Positions 59,521 through 64,000 of a stretch of 64,000 bases of DNA are shown in pieces. The stretch lies in NCBI GenBank assembly GCA_019918135.1, contig WBZZ01002425.1, positions 46,001 to 110,000 of the forward strand, in the 5' to 3' direction. Position 1 is the stretch's first letter. Each line of letters begins with the position of its first letter. This DNA comes from Paulinella micropora (taxonomy: Eukaryota > Cercozoa > Imbricatea > Euglyphida > Paulinellidae). Below the pieces are notes generated by a model. The model was given only the letters and a program-made list of their open reading frames with translations, was not told the DNA's origin and searched no databases. The position numbers were made by a program, and so were the translations under genes.

Positions 59521-60118
59521 TCCATAGCTTTCACCCCTCTATGTTTACACATGCGGTGAAAGACGGTTGCGTGAATGTTCTCAATATGTACGGGTCGGAC
59601 AACGGGGTTTAGTGCTTTGAACATGTGACAATTGACATCGTGTTCGTGTGTTCTGAAAGAGTGAGTGCATGTATCATCAGACCTGACTAGACAACACTCT
59701 AACTCTTGAGAACTACATTCTCCTTTTTCCGTGTTTGTTTTGTACAAGAACGGGATATACGACTTATTTTCCTGACATCTCCATCCGCAAATACACTGAG
59801 ATTCATTGCAATATACGTCGTTATATATAGGAGAACTGTTGATTGTGCAGGGTGACGTGGAGGGAGTCAGAATGAGATAGTAGATGGTGATGTCTCGCCA
59901 CCATCTACTTTCACGTTCTGTTTCTCCAGTGGTACCGGTTCGTATCTCTTGTTGGGGTCAAGAGGTTCCATACCTGGGGGGTCGAACACGAACAGGTTGT
60001 TGGGGAGGGACCGGCCCCTCACGACAATCTGATCCTCCTTGATGTGTATTGGTGACTTTAACGTAACACGATCACTTGGTTGTTTTGGTGGACTACCGCG
60101 AGTCCGCGTTTCAACCAT
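59499..60118 (-). pseudogene. protease/pre-integrase region of the minus-strand copia element
   Basis: Frame 60,118-59,867 (SDRVTLKSPIHIKEDQIVVR, LPNNLFVFDPPGMEPLDPNK) and frame 59,747-59,499 (CTHSFRTHEHDVNCHMFKAL, HIENIHATVFHRMCKHRGVK) lie between gag and the integrase zinc pair. The second resembles a gag-pre-integrase His region. Family assignment is by position. Confidence 0.4.
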
Positions 60119-60399
60119 GCTGAGGTCGCTACCAATCCGTGGTTCAAATGAGGATTGTACGTGGTATGTGAATCATACACTTGCACCGGCTCTCCGTTTG
60201 CTCCCGAAAGTTGCATTAAAACTTTCTTTTCCACTCGGTCTTAATACTACCCTTGGCAATTTTGAACCTCTGGGGATTGTGTTTCATTCTGACGAATACG
60301 TCCTTATGGGGTGATTGAGATTCACTCGCCCCACTATCGTCTACCCACACCATCCCCGCCGTTTTCTTTTAAGGCACCTCTTTCTCATCTTCCTCTTTC

Positions 60400-61240
60400 T
60401 CATGCATCATAATAACGCAATCTTTTTTCAGGAGGTGAGGGCGAAATGCTTGAGGTGGCATTGAAAGAGATACTTGATCTTGAAGCTGATAGATACTGGT
60501 CACTACCTTCCTCCCTTACGCCTAAGCGTTGTAGCCTTTCCTTATATTCTATCAGCAGGCCTTGGAGGGGGAACGAAACGATCAGTCCCCTGGCAAAGGG
60601 ATCCTTCCAGTTGTGTGCCATAGAGACAATAAAACTCTGGATATCTATGTAGAAATCCATATAGGAATCGTTGACTTCCCCATTCTTACCAGTAATGAGA
60701 GAATCCCTCACCTCCAATTCCTTCGCACCTTTGACTAGCGCTCCTACCGATCTCTTTTTATCTCCCCAATAACTGGTATTTCTTCATTACCTACTCCGAT
60801 CATCATCTTCCCCTCTTCCCATCGCCACGCAACAGAAGGGTCGTTCCTGATCCTAGCCCTCTCCAACTCTCTATCCATCCCATGTTCCAACTCACATGGT
60901 GCAAAGCGTGGCGAGATGGGGTCTATTCCCTTACACTTCCTCCTTGACTCCCCCTCTCCCATCCTCCTCGCTCTCACTCATCTCTTTCTTAGAGTTTGAG
61001 CGTTGCACAGATGGTTTAGAGGGGGAAATGAAGTCTCGAAGGGGAACATTGGTATCACTATCGTCATCATCTTCATCAGTTCTCGTCTCCCCCTCAACCC
61101 TCCCTCCCTTCTTTCCCTCTACTACACCCTCAGCGTTCTCATCCTTTTCGACTTTTGGATTCGAACGCTGTACAGATGTAGTAGAGAGTGTATGGCCTGT
61201 GGTGGGAGATGATTTGGGGTGTGAACTGTGAATACAGGAG
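60400..61240 (-). other. linker frames of the minus-strand element
   Basis: Minus-strand frames 60,717-60,400 (SYMDFYIDIQSFIVSMAHNW, LLIEYKERLQRLGVREEG) and 60,977-60,744 (Arg/Glu-rich) are protein-like but without a known domain. A Ser/Thr/Asp-rich frame covers 61,374-60,931. They match the position of the variable part between the Cys/His domain and protease in the element at 48.8-51.6 kb. Confidence 0.35.
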
Positions 61241-61312
61241 GTACTGTGCGATGAGGTGATAGGGGACGACACAGACAGATTGGATGAGGTAGTGTGGGCT
61301 TTCTGTTCTACC

Positions 61313-61700
61313 CTAACCCATTCTCTCAGAATCCACTTCATAGGGGCTAACATCAGAGTACCTTTGAAAGGCATACTCCCTCGGGAGTCCTTTCAATTCT
61401 GCTCTGATAACGGCCAACAAATCCCCTCTCGCCTGTTCGGTGCCGACATGATGCGAACAGAAGTCGCACCCATACACCTCCATCCTTGCGGCACACTGAC
61501 CACCTATTTTTTTGCCCGAGCGGCCCCAACTTTCCAAGAGCACCGGACGCCATTCCTGTTGAACCCCTCACACTGTTTTCCGGCTGAGACCGGGATAGTG
61601 CTTTTCCTGAGAGGTTGTGCCCATAAGTTGAGAAGGGGACCTCCTTCTTCCCGTAAATGGTTTGAGGTAGTGGCACGAGATTTCATGAGGACCTTTTTGT
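61313..61700 (-). pseudogene. Cys/His domain related to that of the gag at 50.4 kb
   Basis: Across two minus frames the text reads GKQCEGFNRNGVRCSWKVGA (61,560 region), then GGQCAARMEVYGCDFCSHHV and EQARGDLLAVIRAELKGLPR. The element at 50.4 kb has RCEGIVKETGKRCKW, FKKCEFHKPK and EEAKALMIAALAEIRDPVLY in the same order. C-E-G-x(n)-G-x-R-C-x-W ... C-x-[FH]-C/H is shared, which suggests one zinc-binding domain in two related elements. It is frameshifted here. Confidence 0.5.
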
Positions 61701-62069
61701 AACCCCCCTCAACACGTCTTAGTCCCCATCCATCCTCCATGGAATAAATTACTCCTAGGTGTGGGGTCGCCGGCCATGTCGAGGGGAGTAACAAAGAGGT
61801 TGTCTTTGAGGAGAAGGATGGTCTGTGGTTGGGAGGTAGAGGAATGAATGTTAAGACCATGAGTTGTTCTCTCTCTTCTTCTCTCCTCTCGATCCTAATG
61901 CGTGTGGTGGCGAAGCGAGTGGGTCAAAAGAGGAAGGGGGTGGGCTAGTGTCAAATGAGATGTTCGTCTCTTCGTCGTCCGTTTCCTCTTTCTGTATCAT
62001 GTTTATGCTTAACATTGATTGATGTAACCTATTTCCCCTACTCCCTCCTCACCTTCCTCTTCATCCAGA

Positions 62070-62928
62070 CTAGCAGACTTTGTCTGAACCAGGGGTTTCG
62101 GACTCTTCTCCTTCTTCTTCAGAGTTACCAGAAGAAGAAGAGTCGGAACCCTTTGCGTTCAAACTAATAGTTTTTGCCTTAGCGGTACTCTTCTTGATGA
62201 AGTCAGATGCCTTTAGTTTTCTCTTCTCTTTCCCTCCCTCTTCCTTCTGTCGTCTCATCTTCCTTCTCCCTTCTCTGCCCTTAATCTTACCTTTGCTTAT
62301 CAGGCTCAGCTCTCCTACTCCTTTAGCTAAGTTGACTATTCTTGCCTTTCTTCTTATGGGGCAGTTGACGGGAACATGTCCATCTCTTGGACATTCAGGG
62401 AGGGTACACGGGACGATACAAATTTTGATCTGATGATCCCCACGACAATTAAAACATCCCTCTCGCTGGGGTGTTTTTCCTGTTTGGTTTCCCATCAGGT
62501 TGACGGTTATGGGGTCATTTCGTGTGCCAGACCCAGAGTGAGCTTTTGACGAGGAGGTACGGAAACCACCTCCAGATGCATTTCTTCATTCTAGATTTAG
62601 ATTCTTCTGTCTGTGGTATTTGCTCTGTTACCTTAACGAATGACTCCCAATCTGGTCGTTCTTCCGGTAGGAAGCTCGTGACCTTATTGCGATAGCTGTC
62701 AAACTCGGTCAAGTGCTCAAGCTTTTTCATAACCATCTCTATCTTGACAAGTTCAGGGTAAGGCATTTTAATGACCACCTCTTGGTCTGTCAAGTTAGCA
62801 TTAAAAGCAGTGAGCCACGGTCTCACGTCATGGATCTTTTTGGGGTAGGAGTAGTCAAGAAAATCTTGACGTTCCTTCCATTTAACCAGATCAAGGCATC
62901 CTATCGTTTCCGTAGTGCCATAAAGCAC
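62070..62928 (-). pseudogene. copia gag body and zinc knuckles
   Basis: Frame 62,928-62,515 reads VKWKERQDFLDYSYPKKIHD, VEIKMPYPEL-like text and EFDSYRNKVTSFLPEERPDW, a gag helix region. Frame 62,495-62,070 begins with GCFNCRGDHQIKIC and LPECPRDGHVPVNCP, two C-x2-C-x(4,5)-H-type knuckles that would bind element RNA. A Lys-rich and then Ser/Glu-rich tail ends GSDKVC. A frameshift separates the two frames. Confidence 0.6.
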
Positions 62929-63287
62929 TCAACTCCGTCAGTGCCAGCTGTTCTTATGACCGACATAGCTTCCTTGTCCTTACTACAGGACTGAATTCAA
63001 AGAGCAAACATAACTTGTGTTTCATCTTTCTCCTCTCTTCTACCTGTCGGTAATATCATGAGTCTATCTGTAGACAAGGATGCGAAAATAGGATTAGGTC
63101 TAGATTCAGTGGTTAGAACGGGAATTTCCGCTGGTCTTTTTAGTTCACATGTTGCTGATGCAGATGAAGTGACAGGTTGAGGTGAGGTGGAGGAAGGACT
63201 GGATGTCAGGAGCTATCTTTCTGTTCTTGTTTTACAGCTGGCGAGGCGCTGGAAGAAGAGCTAGCTGGCGAGGCGCTGGAAGAAGAG

Positions 63288-63614
63288 CTACTTTTTTCTT
63301 TCTTGACTGTCAGTCACAGACTTTTTTTTCTTTCCCTGTCCCTGTTCGGTAACCTCTCTTTCTGCTTCTGAAGATAGGAAAGGTTCGCTAGGTGGGGTGT
63401 CAGGGGACTCAAAGATGGTTGTCTGTTTTGCCTGCAGATACAAAGGGTGTCTCTTATGGGGTAGGAGTTCGCCTATCCCTAGTGGATCGTAAATAGCAAT
63501 AGTAGCTAGGAATCCGTACTCCCAGTTATCACAGTCAGGATCCTTGCTATTGAATGGTGGGGGGTCCACTTTAAACCCTTTGTTTAACGATGTCCCGAAC
63601 ATGAGGTGAGCCAT
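63288..63614 (-). pseudogene. copia gag N-terminus
   Basis: MAHLMFGTSLNKGFKVDPPP, FNSKDPDCDNWEYGFLATIA: the P-x-F-x-S-x-D-x-x-x-W start typical of copia gag (usually L-x-G-x-N-Y-x-x-W). A Lys-rich end follows. The tandem GAAGAAGAGCTAGCTGGCGA repeat at 63,240-63,290 lies just downstream. Confidence 0.55.
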
Positions 63615-63619
63615 GTTGT

Positions 63620-64000
63620 TGGATCAAAATGCGGAAGATAGGAGTTAGTCTCAACTATCAAAAAATTCCTACGGTCAAGTAGAAATGGGGAAATTATTAT
63701 TAGGGATGTTGAAGCAGTTTGGTGTATCTGTGTTTGCGATCTAGCCACAAGACACGTTTGAGGCGGGTGCCTTCAGCCAACACACGAAATGTTGTCGACT
63801 GCCTACTGCACGTCGACCCTTGCTCTTATCTGTTGAAGGCCTAATGCCTCTCCTTACAGACTTCAAGTTGTGCAACTGATTAAAGCTGCTAAAGCAGAGT
63901 TCGGTAATCAAGGCTCGATAACCTGTTAGACCAGTATTATTAATATAATGACCTATGGTAGCTACACTACATCAATAGCAGTATTACAGCTTTAATAAGA
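63620..64000. other. stretch upstream of the minus-strand gag, no gene
   Basis: AT-rich and without an open frame of note. By position it should hold leader and LTR sequence of the minus-strand element, but no repeat partner is present in the window. Confidence 0.35.

Larger units (their letters stand above)
58813..63640 (-). mobile_element. minus-strand Ty1/copia-type element: gag to integrase, 3' part lost at telomere repeats
   Basis: Reading on the minus strand: gag start (63,614), gag body (62,928-62,515), zinc-knuckle protein part (62,495-62,070), Cys/His domain (61.7-61.3 kb), several linker frames, zinc and integrase core (59.5-58.8 kb). RT and RNase H are missing. Many frameshifts and stops show an old copy. 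No LTR is seen, but the first 360 bp right of the gag start (63,640-64,000) are where one would lie. Confidence 0.7.

Overview
This window looks like nuclear DNA of a unicellular eukaryote, probably a protist or alga, and much of it is made of mobile or foreign sequence. The evidence is GT-AG introns with AATAAA signals, Ty1/copia and Ty3/gypsy retroelements, TTAGGG-type telomeric repeats lying inside the window, and long minisatellites. I cannot name the species.

Layout: (1) 1-3.5 kb is a degraded copia element. (2) 3.6-13.4 kb is a GC-rich block of mostly intronless, often frameshifted genes separated by long G/C homopolymers: BspA-like/PKD surface proteins, a nicotinamidase-like fragment, two MYND fingers and a Sel1-repeat protein. 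(3) 13.4-29 kb is a rearranged locus. One multi-exon gene of unknown function (zinc-ribbon plus Lys/Glu-rich segments, with minisatellites inside its introns) is followed by two truncated copies lying in the arms of an 8.8 kb inverted repeat. Short TTAGGG tracts sit exactly at the truncation points. (4) 29.4-41.1 kb is a second block like (2): a Cys/His plus Vsr-like nuclease gene, a coiled-coil/RING protein, two F-box/LRR genes, an ADP-ribosylglycohydrolase-like gene, a macrodomain-like gene and a small nuclease-like ORF. (5) 41.1-53.7 kb holds nested copia and gypsy remnants, a 549 bp foldback element and LTR pieces. (6) 53.9-58.8 kb is non-coding: interstitial telomere repeats, a satellite and microsatellites. 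(7) 58.8-63.6 kb is a minus-strand copia gag-integrase remnant truncated at a telomeric tract.

Blocks (2) and (4) share gene style, intergenic homopolymers and a short upstream motif, and they carry families common in large DNA viruses of protists. My inference is an endogenised, decaying giant-virus-like segment split by the palindromic locus. Its most interesting content is a pair of adjacent ADP-ribose-processing genes (37.9-40.6 kb), with a nicotinamidase-like fragment in the other block. Most genes in these blocks carry frameshifts at or near homopolymers, so they are either pseudogenes or affected by homopolymer errors in the assembly. The sequence alone does not decide between these.
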